Assembly: GCA_963853835.1 (NCBI GenBank)
Contig: OY970829.1
Span: 78,490,901 to 78,554,900 of the forward strand
Reading direction: 5' to 3'
From: Calendula officinalis
Lineage: Eukaryota; Streptophyta; Magnoliopsida; Asterales; Asteraceae
DNA length: 64,000 nt
Below the pieces are notes generated by a model. That model did not search any database and had not been told where the DNA came from. It saw nothing but the letters and a program-made list of their open reading frames with translations. Made by a program: the position numbers and the translations under genes. How positions within the stretch are numbered: the stretch's first letter is position 1; each line of letters opens with the position of its first letter. Shown one piece after another: positions 1 to 10,510 of the stretch.

Positions 1-345
1 CTTAAATTTGTTTACAGTTCGTGGGCTCATTCAATTGATACTTTTACATAGATCCGGTCCAATACAACAATAACCGGATCAGGGTTGAATATTACCAACC
101 CGATTATAACTTGTTTAATTACCGGTCTAACCAGCCAATCTGTTTAACCCAATTAAATAAACTGGTTAAGCATGTCGTGGTTTGTTTAGGTGATACCGAT
201 TAGCTAAACATGCCATATTTGTGTCGATAAATCATAAATATCAACCCGCCAACACGACATAAATTGTTATTAACGTCATGTTATTCAATGGTTGATAATT
301 GTTAGTTAAATTTGGCTCAAAAATTAAAAGGGCAAATTTGTGGCG
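1..345. other. Upstream intergenic stretch, no gene
   Basis: AT-rich sequence with scattered accggtt and aacccg words of the kind found in hAT-type MITEs. No open frame or RNA gene is visible. It ends at the TATA box of the small-protein gene. Confidence 0.5.
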
Positions 346-352
346 TATAAAA
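346..352 (+). promoter_or_regulatory. TATA box of the small serine-rich-like gene
   Basis: TATAAAA lies about 300 bases before the main ATG. Transcription would start near 375-380. The resulting leader would hold two short upstream frames, at 399-413 (4 codons) and 451-504 (17 codons), both closed before the main start. A GT donor-like site at 539 leaves open that part of the leader is an intron. Confidence 0.45.
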
Positions 353-652
353 GAGAGATTATAGTAACCATTGAATCTCAACAAAAAAAGCAAAACAAAT
401 GGGAACTTTTTAGTTTTACAAAATCATACCTCCCTAAAAAAGACATCTTGATGTTCATCCTTTCATCATCATCTCGGATGTTATCCATTAACAAGAAAAG
501 GTGAAAGAATATCCAAGATTCTATCATCACCACAAAAAGGTAATTCGTTTAAACTTTCTAGTTTTTCCATTTATAAAAAGATTTGCATGATCTGCTAGGT
601 TTGCACGTGCACGTGTATTTTGGTCTCAAATTAGACAAACTTATCAACAAGC

Positions 653-940
653 ATGTCAAACGACAAGATCACAACGCAACAACAAAACACCGATCTACAA
701 GAATCATCTCTAGAAGATGACATAAACGACACAACAAAATCAACTATGAAGAAATCAAAGTCATCAATGAAATTGAGTTGCATGTGTGCACCAACCACTC
801 ACCCTGGTTCATTCAGATGCCGCCACCATCGAACCAGTGCATCGGTTGGTGCAAACCTTAATGAGTTAGGAAACCGACGAAACACATCGGTTGGTGCAAA
901 CCTTCATCAATTAGGTAACACCAACACCACCACAAAATGA
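653..940 (+). CDS. Small serine-rich-like plant protein (95 aa)
   Basis: Plant-specific small protein of the serine-rich protein-like group. The family mark is the cysteine/histidine block CMCAPTTHPGSFRCRHHR at residues 43-60, preceded by a Lys/Ser-rich stretch (residues 29-42). No biochemical role is established for the family as far as I know. There is no signal peptide or membrane segment, so it is probably intracellular. The N-terminal third is polar and acidic (QQQN, LEDDIND). The C-terminus carries two copies of a SVGANL-x2-LGN unit (residues 64-73 and 79-88), encoded by a duplicated DNA segment. The start is the first ATG of this frame, after a leader with two upstream frames. The gene has no intron inside the coding part. 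Recognition rests on the CCHC-like block only. Confidence 0.75.
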   Translation: MSNDKITTQQQNTDLQESSLEDDINDTTKSTMKKSKSSMKLSCMCAPTTHPGSFRCRHHRTSASVGANLNELGNRRNTSVGANLHQLGNTNTTTK

Positions 941-982
941 CCTAAACAGTATAGAGAATGTTTATATATATATTTGTAAACT

Positions 983-1069
983 ATAATATGTACTTGATAC
1001 TTATATTGATGTGTATATAGATATATAATAATATGTACTTGATACTTATATTGATGTGTATATAGATAT
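983..1069 (+). repeat. Tandem duplication, period about 45 bp
   Basis: Two near-identical copies (983-1024 and 1028-1069) of an AT-rich segment containing ATGTACTTGATACTTATATT, just after the small-protein gene and probably in its 3' UTR or flank. Confidence 0.8.
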
Positions 1070-1090
1070 GCAATATGAAATATGTAAGCA

Positions 1091-1420
1091 CAAAATGTAT
1101 TTTAGTACTTTTAATTTGGTTAACTATGTCCTCTACTAACTTCAACTGTTAGGTGCAACATGCTATCCTGAACTTGATAAAATGACCGATTTAGTACCCT
1201 AACTCATTAACTTGATTATGTTTTTTTTACTTGACTTAAATTCATTTGAGCTTTTGACAGACTAAACAATATACGTTTGTCTCAATATATTGAGATTAAA
1301 ACAAATAACATGAGGAAAACACGATCAAACTGATGAGTCGGTACATTAAATCGATAATTTTGTCAAGTTCATGGTACTATTTTACACCTTTATAGTTCAA
1401 GGTAATAGTGCATTTTGACC
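1091..1420. mobile_element. Foldback-type MITE, copy 1
   Basis: Begins CAAAATGTATTTTAGTAC and ends with the inverse of this arm (GTGCATTTTGACC). The arms repeat words such as cctgaacttgataaaatgacc and are inverted relative to each other over roughly 100 bases. A second, better conserved copy is at 13903-14280, and a fragment lies near 46735-46855. No coding capacity. Confidence 0.7.
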
Positions 1421-1600
1421 AATATGTAATATGTAATGTAAATATGTAATTCATTCACCATACGGGAAAAGACAAAGCTTTTCAGTTTCTCAGATGTATG
1501 CAACACCGGAAACCATTACACAAGTTCATATATACAAAATACATAAACCGAATCTACCATTTACACTAACATATAACACACCTAAACTCGACTATCGTTT

Positions 1601-2059
1601 TCACATCGGGCAAGTGTTCTCTTCGGTTTCTTTTGGTGTCATCATGTGGTTTCTACAAAGAGGACAAGTTACGTTCCAATAATTCAACCATTTCTCGACA
1701 CAAGACTTATGGAAAACGTGTCCACACAAAAGTTGGTTAATCTCTGCTTCGGCTTTGAACTCGATCAAGCAAACCGAACATTCTTGTTTGGTTGTACAAG
1801 AAATTAGTGAATCATACCGAAGTGTTGGGGTTTGGTTTCTGAATTCCTCCATGTAGGAATTGGGAGGGCTTCCTCTGCATTCGAGTGTTTCTGTAGGGGG
1901 TTGATTTGTAAATTCGTCCCGTGATGATATACGGATACCGATTACACGAAGGATGGATCGAAGAAGCTCTTTCATGATAGATATAGACATGGCGGTTTTG
2001 ACAAGAATCACACACAGGATTCCAGCATCTGAAGGGGTTGGATATGGTGAGAGACCCAT
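1601..2059 (-). CDS. XERICO-like RING-H2 E3 ubiquitin ligase (152 aa)
   Basis: Predicted membrane-anchored ubiquitin ligase. An N-terminal hydrophobic segment at residues 13-30 (ILCVILVKTAMSISI) is followed by a polar linker, then a RING-H2 finger with ligands C94, C97, C112, H114, H117, C120, C132 and C135 (C3H2C3 order). The EEFRNQTPTLRYDSL block at 71-85, the SVCLIEF start of the RING and the NYWNVTCPLCR end match the XERICO/RHA family of Arabidopsis. There, XERICO raises abscisic acid levels and drought tolerance with an E2 partner. The coding part has no intron. A leader intron ends 13 bases before the ATG, as is common for this family. Length is normal for XERICO-type proteins (about 150-165 aa). 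Family assignment is strong; orthology is inferred. Confidence 0.88.
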   Translation of the reverse strand: MGLSPYPTPSDAGILCVILVKTAMSISIMKELLRSILRVIGIRISSRDEFTNQPPTETLECRGSPPNSYMEEFRNQTPTLRYDSLISCTTKQECSVCLIEFKAEAEINQLLCGHVFHKSCVEKWLNYWNVTCPLCRNHMMTPKETEENTCPM

Positions 2060-2071
2060 ATTAAGCTCAAC

Positions 2072-2954
2072 CTGAAAATTACACGAAAATAAACAAAATT
2101 GATTAAGTTGAGTTAAATCAAATTTATAAGCAAACTTCTTTAAATTATAGGATGAGTTACAAAAACGTGTGATGGCCTAACTTCACACCAAACTCACAAG
2201 TTGCGAGTTAGAGTCTTTTTCAAGATTAGACTTATTATTCTGACCATTTTAAAAGCACAAGCAACACTCATTTTTGGACTAACACTAAAATGACTTGTTG
2301 GCCTATTTGTAACCATGTACTTTAAAATCAACAAAAAAAACTAAAAAACAAGCTACCTAATATAATATTCATATTAAGACCCCCTCCCAATACTAATGTT
2401 TTATTTGATTTTGTCATAACTTCTAAACTAAAATACGAATCAACACATTCATTTATACCAACATCTTTTCACTTCTTTCGTTACTTCATTTTATACACGT
2501 ATAAATACATGTATTATGTATATACCCGTATATGACCGACGAAGCTCATCGCTTAACCAAAACACGGTGTCGGTAACCATTGGCACGGCTCTAATTATGC
2601 CTTTAAGACGTGTAATTAAGGAAAACTTTATCTGGGAACTAATCTTGTTGGGCACAATTAAGATCTTAATCGCCACAAGTTTTATTTTTATTTTTATTTT
2701 TATTTTTATATGCATCTAGAAAACATAACAATTTAATCGAAATGCAAAGATCCAAAAAACAAAATAGTTCAGACTATGAAGAACAAAAACATGCTGAGAT
2801 CATATCATGTAATTGAACCCATTTCTTAAAACAAAACCCCACAACAGATTCAACTTCAATTATCGAAAACAAAATCACATAAATAAAGGATCTTTATTGG
2901 CAGTAATAGAAATCTACACACAGATCTAGAAGAGAGAGATATGGAAATACATAC
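2072..2954 (-). other. 5' UTR intron of the XERICO-like gene
   Basis: On the minus strand a donor AAAA|GTATGT (GT at 2954-2953) and an acceptor TTTTCAG|G (AG at 2073-2072) bracket 883 bases. The acceptor is 13 bases before the ATG. The intron contains a run of TTTTTA units near 2683-2709. Both sites are good consensus matches, but the model has no transcript support. Confidence 0.6.
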
Positions 2955-3023
2955 TTTTGAAGAAGGTTGAAGCTGAATTAAGTGAGTAAGAAAAGGGCAG
3001 AGCTTTAATGATGAACACCGCTA

Positions 3024-3034
3024 GTTATATATAC
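3024..3034 (-). promoter_or_regulatory. TATA box of the XERICO-like gene
   Basis: On the minus strand GTATATATAAC lies about 70 bases before the predicted leader splice donor, placing a transcription start near 2995. A (TA)n tract at 3040-3058 lies just upstream. Confidence 0.5.
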
Positions 3035-3338
3035 AAACAATATATATATATATATATAAATACACCCAAAAATAGATGAAACAGATAGACTGAATCCACT
3101 TGGGCATATATACCCGACGGCCCCCACCTTTCCATTTAAGTTAAGTATAATAATATTTTCACAATCATATATATATTCTCATTTTTATTTATTTATTTAT
3201 TAATTTCTTGTAAAAATACAATTTTGAATTCAATTAAAAAATGTTATTTTCATAATAAAATTAGATTATTACTACAATATTATGCTATTATCTGTGTAAT
3301 GTGATATACTAATATCGGTAATACTATCTGCATATATG

Positions 3339-3520
3339 TAAAGAAATCAATCAATGGCTCAAAATATTTGTGTGTATTTTCATTGAGGACTTCATACGTA
3401 TAAATACAAGTAGGGTAAAAAACTAAATATGGTAAACTCCCTAAGTGAGGAATAAATCAATCACAGAATAATGAAAACATATATGAGAATTATAATATGA
3501 AAATTATAATATTTCCAATA
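3339..3520 (-). repeat. 3' LTR of the copia element
   Basis: 182 bp, aligned end to end with 10327-10505. It starts TAAAGAAATC and ends TTTCCAATA on the plus strand. It differs from the other LTR by a 4-base ATCA duplication, one A in a homopolymer and four substitutions. Confidence 0.93.
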
Positions 3521-3530
3521 CTCCCCCTCA
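3521..3530 (-). promoter_or_regulatory. Polypurine tract of the copia element
   Basis: On the minus strand TGAGGGGGAG directly precedes the 3' LTR, the standard position for the plus-strand primer. Confidence 0.85.
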
Positions 3531-6500
3531 AGTTGGAGCATGGAGGTCTCGAGATCCCAACTTGCCAAGTAAGAAACGAAGTTGTGAATCACCAAGTCCT
3601 TTGGTGAGAAGATCAGCAATTTGCATTTTGTAGTCAATCTGAAAAGGTTGAATTTCCTTTGATTCAACCCGTTCGCGAACAAAAAAACAATCCATTTCAA
3701 CGTGTTTGGTTCGTTCGTGGAAAACGGGGTTGTTTGCTATGTGACGTGCAACTTGATTATCACAAAATAGTGGGGTTGGCCCAGCGGAAGCAACGTTGAG
3801 TTCTTGAAGGAGCCATCGGACCCATATTACTTCGCTAAATGTAGAAGCCATTGATCTGTACTCTGCCTCGGCAGAAGAGCGGGAAACCACAGATTGTTCC
3901 TTTGTTTTCCATGAGATGGGAGCCCCACCGAAGAGAAGAACGTATCCGGTTCTGGACCTTCGTGTGTCTGGACACCCAAGCCAGTCAGAATCACAGTAAG
4001 CGGTAAGGTCATAACCGCCCGCTTTAGGGAGTAACACACCCTAACCTGGTGTGGCTTTCAGATATCGAAGGACCTGGTGTACCGCATCCATGTGAGATTG
4101 TCTGGGATCAGCCACAAATTGAGACAATATGTTAACCGAGTAAGCAATGTCTGGTCGGGTAGCTTGCAAGTAAAGTAGATGACCAACAATGCGTCGGTAT
4201 CTGCTTGCATCAACCTTTGGTTCACTTTCACTTTTGTTGAGTTTGTAATTTTGTTCCATGGGAAAGGAGCTTGGTCTACATCCTTCCAACCCACAACCCA
4301 TGAGAATATCCAAGGTGTATTTTCTCTGACTCAACACTAATCCTTCAGAGGTACGAGCCACTTCTATCCCGAGGAAGTACCTAAGGTTTCCAAGGTCTTT
4401 GATGCTGAACTGATTATTTAGGTCGGTTTTGGTTTGTTGCATTTTGTTTATGTTGTTGCCTACCAAGATGACATCATCGACATAAATGAGAGCCGCCACA
4501 AAAGTTTCTTTATGTTGATAAATAAATAGGGAATGAGCGGCCTTGGACTGTTTGAAATTAAGAGCAAGAAGAGCTGTAGTGAACTTGTGATACCAATTTC
4601 TTAAAGCTTGCTTCAATCAATAAATGGATTTCCTCAACCGACATACCCTTGTTTCTCCTTCTTTAGCAAAACCTTGAGGGATCTTCATGTATACTTCTTC
4701 CGCCAAGTCACCATGCAAGAAGGCGTTGTTCACGTCAAGTTGATGTATGAACCAATTGTTTTTAGTTGCTACTGCCAAAAGATTGCGGACCGTGACCAGT
4801 TTAGCAACCGGAGCAAAGGTATCGTGGTAGTCTATACCTTCCATTTGTGTGAAACCTTTAGCAACGAGACGTGCCTTGTATCTCTCAATTTCTCCATTAG
4901 GCTTGTATTTTATCTTGTATACCCATTTAAAATCAATGGTACGTTTCCCATCGGGTAGACTTTTAAGAGTCCACGTACCATTTTATTCAAGTGCATGTAT
5001 TTCTTTCTTCATAGCATCTTTCCAATGCTCATTTTTGATTGCCTGATGAAAGAATTTTGGCTCATCGATGGAATCGATGGCCGTTAAAAATGCTTTATGA
5101 GAGTAAGAAAAATGTTCATATGAAACAAAATTAGATAATGGATGAACCGTTGACGAGCTTTGAGTTGGTGCGGTTTGCGTGTTGTCTACCGAAGGGGGAA
5201 GTTTCACGATGAAATCACCAAGGTGTTTTGGTGCAGACCGACGTCTCGTGGGTCGGCCCTGCTGATCCGTAGAGTCATGATTCGCTTCTTCTATGACCAC
5301 ATGCGTATTCTCCATCTCATATGTGTTCGAGTTGGAGATGTCATTATTTTGGTTGTCATGACCGACCTCATTTTCCAGATTTTCAACACTAGGTTGTTGA
5401 GTCTCCGAACCAAAAGAGCCATTTATGTCATCATTTTGACTAACGGGAATTTGCAAATCAAAAAAATCTGTTTCTTCCTGCACATTATTAATTCTATCAA
5501 AAGGGAATTTGTTTTCACAAAACCTCACATCTCTTGACACTATTATTTTCTTGTCTTCTAAGTCATATAACTTATAACTTTATGTTCCTTGTGGGTAACC
5601 TAAGAACACACCCGGTCTCCCCCTCACTACGAACTTGTCACCATTAGTGACTGTGCTTCTATAGTAGGCGAGACAGCAAAAAACTTTCATATAATTGTAA
5701 TCTGGTTTGTTACTGAAGATGATCTCGTAAGGTGTTTTGTTTCCAATCACCTTGGAAGGTAACCGATTAATGATGAAAGTTGCTGTCAAGACGCATTCTC
5801 CCCAAAACTTCTTTGGTAAATTTATTTCGAACATTAAGGCTCTAGCGGTTACAAGCAAGTATCTGTGTTTTCTCTCCACAACCCCATTCTATTGTGGGGT
5901 GTGTGGACAAGTGGTTTCGAGTAAAATTCCATTTTCACCATAAAACTTTATCATGTCATTTGAAGTGAATTCGCCACCGTTATCGGTTCTAATTTTCTTT
6001 ATAGATTTTCCAAATTGGGTTTTGACCATCTTGTGGAATTTCATTAAGTAATTGCATGCTTCGTGTTTGAATTTTAAGAGAAAAACCCAAACGGCTCTAC
6101 TAAAATCATCCACAATTGTTAAAAAATAATTTGCACCCGAAAAGGACGGAACACGGTATTTTCCCCAAATATCACAATGTATTAATTCAAAACAATCATT
6201 ACTTTTAATATTACTATTCGTAAAAGGGAGTCTAGTATGCTTAGCTTTGGAACAAGAATCACAAATTTGACTAAAAGAACTATCTCTAAGGAAATATATT
6301 TGAGTAAGTTTGTCACCCGATGCATGCCCCAATCTTTTGTGCCAAGTATCAATAGTTGTTGACATTGCCTTTCTTTCCCTTCCAAACATCCCCATTCGGT
6401 ATAGACCATACTTACACGTACCCGCACCAATCAAGCTCTTCGTGGAGAGTTTCTGCATAACACAAAAATCAGGAAAGAAAAGTAAGACAGATTGAAGGTC

Positions 6501-7150
6501 CGCGCTCAATCTACTAACAGACAAAAGATTGCAGGTAAATTTTGGGATATGTAGGACTCCTTTGATTTTGGTTCCCCCTGGCAAGGAGCATTCACCTTTC
6601 CCTTCAACCGGTATAGCATCCCCATTGGGAATAACTACTAGTGTTTCATAATAACTTTTGGTTTTATTATTAAGAATACTGTCATCACGAGTGATGTGTT
6701 CAGTGCATCCTGAATCAATAATCCAATAATCATCGTTACTACTCTTACCAGTCATGTACGCCTTCGGGATATTAACTTCCTTACCAGAACTGCTTGCTTC
6801 TGAAAAATGCTTCACAAAAGACTCATATTACTCGTTGGTCAGGCCGGGAATGGGGGAATTACACCCCGATTCAGCAAATGCAGCTTTCGGTTTTGTTTCT
6901 TCACGTTTCTTATTTCCAGGCCACCATTCCGGGTACCCTATGCGTTCGAAACATCCTTCTCGTGAATGTCCGTCTTTTTGACAGTGAGTGCAGTGCTCAA
7001 CGACTCCTGTACGTCTAGCATCCCTTTGCGCTGATTTGTAGTGCTTTTGATTCTGGTTTCCTTCTTTGCGTGTTGGTGCATGAGATTTGAAGGCTGCGGC
7101 TTCAGGGGCAGATTTCTTTCAGAGGATATGATCCTTTGTCGTTCGTGGAT
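3528..7150 (-). pseudogene. Copia gag 3' end and pol, six in-frame stops
   Basis: One reading frame runs from the gag zinc knuckle to RNase H. In order it holds: zinc knuckle CTHCQKDGHSREGC (near 6950-6990); protease core WIIDSGCTEHIT (near 6700); integrase with HCDIWGKY and RTDNGGEF (near 5980-6200) and the later ERKHR block; reverse transcriptase with FLHGDLAEEVYMKIPQGF and the YVDD box (near 4480); and RNase H with AYCDSDW, SSAEAEYR and HVEMDCFFVRE. All catalytic landmarks are present. Stops interrupt the frame at 6828, 5889, 5580, 4983, 4617 and 4041 (lowest base of each), all in phase with the final stop at 3528. No frameshift is seen until about 7113, where gag changes frame. The protein cannot be made as a polyprotein, so the copy is dead or depends on others. 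Confidence 0.9.
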
Positions 7151-9259
7151 AGGTCACGGGTGTGACGTAGTGTCGTGGTTGGGAATAGGTTTCCCCCTAA
7201 GCTCTAGATGTATGAAGGATTGAACATGTAGGATATCAATTATCTCACAATCGATAAATAAATAAAAATGTCGAAATAAATGGTTGATCGAATCAAGGTG
7301 ACCGGGAAAACCGGAGAGTTATGAACTGCTAGAAAGTTTAATGATTACCACATTAGTAACGGGAATGTTGGAAGATGGATGTAATGGGAAGGTGAATTGG
7401 TTAAGTACAATAAAAAATAAAATAAATGGAGCGGTTAGTGGTATTAGAAACCGGTTATGTGTGAACCGGGAATGTGTGACATGTATATGTGTAGTGGTCT
7501 ATAGAAAGCATGTAATGTCAGTGATGACCGTCTGTTGTGAAAACGAGAAAGTATAAGGTATATGATTTGGTAGGAAATGAAACAGTGAAAATGAGTGATG
7601 TGGAAGATGTATGCAGGTATGGCATGCATCATAGAATGGATTAGTTGGGGGTATTCCAATCATCTTGATTTGATACTCAGATTGATGATCAGATGTGTTA
7701 GAGCTATGGTATTATTATCTTGTGTGTGTAGGATTATATGGTTAACGTTGTAGCTACCTTTATGTGGAGAAATGAGAAATGGAATTAAGAACGCGAACAA
7801 CATCACGGTGAAAAATATAAGTGTAAAGGACACTTACAAATTGTAAGAGATAAACGAAAGGAATATTCAAAAGTAGGAATTGTTATACCTATTGGACAGG
7901 TAAGGAAAGTTAAGCTAAGAGATTAACGTGAGCACACTAGAGAGGTTAGTGTGAGGAAATCATCATTTGCAAGAACAATTGGCATGATGATGAATAGATT
8001 AAAGTTATCAAAATGATTGATGTGATACATAGATGAATGAAAGGATATAAAGAAATGGTGTGAGCGGCCAAATAAAGGTTAAGGAACAGTAAATGCTAAT
8101 GTGACCTTGAGTAAAGACGTGAATTTCTGATTATTTGGGAGAAGTTGAAATTTTGGGAAAATGGGAACAAGTATTAAGGAAATAATCGTGGAACCGAAAG
8201 TGATAAGTTAAGGAGGGGTATTCTATGAGTAAGAATATGATAGCTTGGTAAAGTATGGTTGACTTTATGCATAAGTCAAGGTTAGTCAAAATTGTGATTG
8301 GTTGACTTTTGGGCAAAGTTGGACTTTGACCCTCGTCTTAAACGACTAGTAAATAATGAGGGCATGATGTATCTACCGCATGTATGTGAGAAGGTTAAGG
8401 GGTTTTTGGAGATCGGAGTTTGCGACCCGATCACGTTCGCGAGAAGTTCACGACACGGGAAGATCGCGGCGCGAACTCTTTAGACACAGATTAAAAACGG
8501 GAAAAGCTAGGGTTTTGCTCATTTTCACCCACAACGCTTGTGCAGCCGATTCTAGAGAGAGAAAGGATGTTTTTGGGTGTTCTTGAGCATAGAACATCAC
8601 CATTCTTGGAGATCTTCAACCCTTGTCAAAGATCTAAGGTATCTCCATCTTCTAATTAGCTTATGGGTTGAGTTTTGGGTAAATCATGGGTATGAAGAGT
8701 CTATGTTGGAAATCTTGTTAAAAGATGTACATGGTGAGTGTAAAACACTCCAAGATTGTATGTGAACCTTGTGTTCTTGATGGATCTGGGATTTGTTGAG
8801 CTAACATCAAGCTAGGGTTTTGAGATTTCCACCAAGTTTGGGGAACTTGGTGGTTAAGGGTATTATAATGATTAAATGGTGTCTAGTTATGGATAATAAC
8901 TAGATTGTATGATGATATTGATAATAGGTCAAGAAGACCTAAGGATTGGTGAGATTTCACAAGTTGGAGAGCAAGGATTCGTGTTGATAAACACGATTTA
9001 GAGTTAGCTTGGCTAAGGTGAGTACATGTGAACTTTAAAACTGAGTACATAGTGGTAAAGAAGTATTTTCATAATTTGTGATTACTAATGTCTTAACTAG
9101 TTGTTTATTATTATTATGAACTAGTTGATTTAATTGTGTGAATACTAACTAAGATTAGTATACGGATATATTGTGTGACGGCCATACGACATTGTTGATT
9201 GATGTGACATATAGTCACATGTAGTGGTTATAACAGGTAGATTGACATAGGACATGTAC

Positions 9260-9500
9260 GTGGTAGATTAGGAGGCATTCTGGATTATCATGGTATTTTT
9301 AAACTGATGGATTGGAGGCATTCCGATCACCCAACAAGATGTTGGATCTTACTGAACCGGAGGCATTCTGGTTAGTAAGATAAAGATAGGTCACTTTGGC
9401 TGAACACTGTGACAATGGGGGTTCTACTGAATCGGAGGCATTCTGGTTAGTAGGACAAAAATGGGGTCTTGTTGGATTGGAGGCATTCCGAACAACTTGA
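9260..9500 (+). repeat. GGAGGCATTCYG repeats inside the gypsy LTR
   Basis: Five spaced copies of a GGAGGCATTC motif, each followed by gg or cg, at irregular 45-90 base intervals. The related LTR at 42455-44774 has a different tandem array in the matching region, so this part of the LTR varies by repeat turnover. Confidence 0.7.
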
Positions 9501-9593
9501 CGGGTCGAATAGGCTATAAATGAATGTGATAGGATTACCAAGGAGGTGATCGATGTATATGAATAAGATAGGGTTACCACGGAAGTAACTAAA

Positions 9594-9702
<109 letters not shown>

Positions 9703-10041
9703 CCTAATAAATGTGATTATTTATATGCTAATGTCGGGTCTAAAACTCATGTATCTCACGAGACAATTTTGTCTTACGTACTTTGTTTGTTTGTAATGCT
9801 ATGTACTCAGGTTCAGGAGCTAAGGATTAGGTGCGTTTGCTAGTGAAGGCGCACGGGTTTAAATAGAGATAGCAAGGTGGATTTACGTTTGGCTTTGGTT
9901 ATGATATAATTTTGTAACACCAACTATTGACTTTCATTTTATGCCAAAGATTTTGTAAATCCATATTTTTGGGACAATTACTCTAATGTTTTTAAAATGA
10001 TTTTACGGAAATATTTTGTATTAAAAATTGAGGTGTTACAA

Positions 10042-10272
10042 TATAGTCGGTGGAGTCCTTTTCTGGTTTGTCAGTAGACCCGTCGACAAAACCAACCTTG
10101 TTCTTTGCAAAGAGGAAGTTCATCATCTCTTGAGACCAATCTGCATAATTGTTGTCGGTAAGAGTTTCGTTGACATGCATCTGTTAGGATAATCAGAAGC
10201 ATGAATGTATAATGGAGAATTCATGTCTGGTCCTCCTTCGGTTTTCTTCTTGGGTAAATCGTCGCCGGCCAT
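10042..10272 (-). pseudogene. 5' part of copia gag, frameshifted and cut
   Basis: Starts at ATG 10272 (MAGDDLPKKK..., then NSPLYIHASDYP). It continues in another frame as HVNETLTDNNYADWSQEMMN and FLFAKNKVGFVDGSTDKPE, the usual N-terminal block of copia Gag. The frame change is near 10190. The reading is cut at 10041 by the nested gypsy LTR. The remainder of gag resumes at about 7150 and lacks the middle. Confidence 0.85.
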
Positions 10273-10314
10273 AGCCTTGGATCGATTAGGGTTTGGGTTG
10301 TTTTGTTATGAACC

Positions 10315-10326
10315 GCTCTGATACCA
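10315..10326 (-). promoter_or_regulatory. Primer-binding site of the copia element
   Basis: On the minus strand TGGTATCAGAGC, complementary to the 3' end of initiator methionine tRNA, directly abuts the 5' LTR without a spacer. Confidence 0.93.
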
Positions 10327-10505
10327 TAAAGAAATCAATGGCTCAAAATATTTGTGTGCATTTTCATTGAGGACTTCATACGTATAAATACAAGTAGGGT
10401 AAAAAAACTAAATATGATAAACTCCCTAAGTGAGGAATAAATCAATCACAGAATAATGAAAACATATATGAAAATTATAATATGGAAATTATAATATTTC
10501 CAATA
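10327..10505 (-). repeat. 5' LTR of the copia element
   Basis: 179 bp, the partner of 3339-3520. It is followed by the right-hand ATATG target duplication. Confidence 0.93.
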
Positions 10506-10510
10506 ATATG

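Noticed and set aside
4608..5046. Plus-strand frames across the copia pol
   Set aside because: Antisense shadows of the reverse transcriptase region, with no domain of their own.
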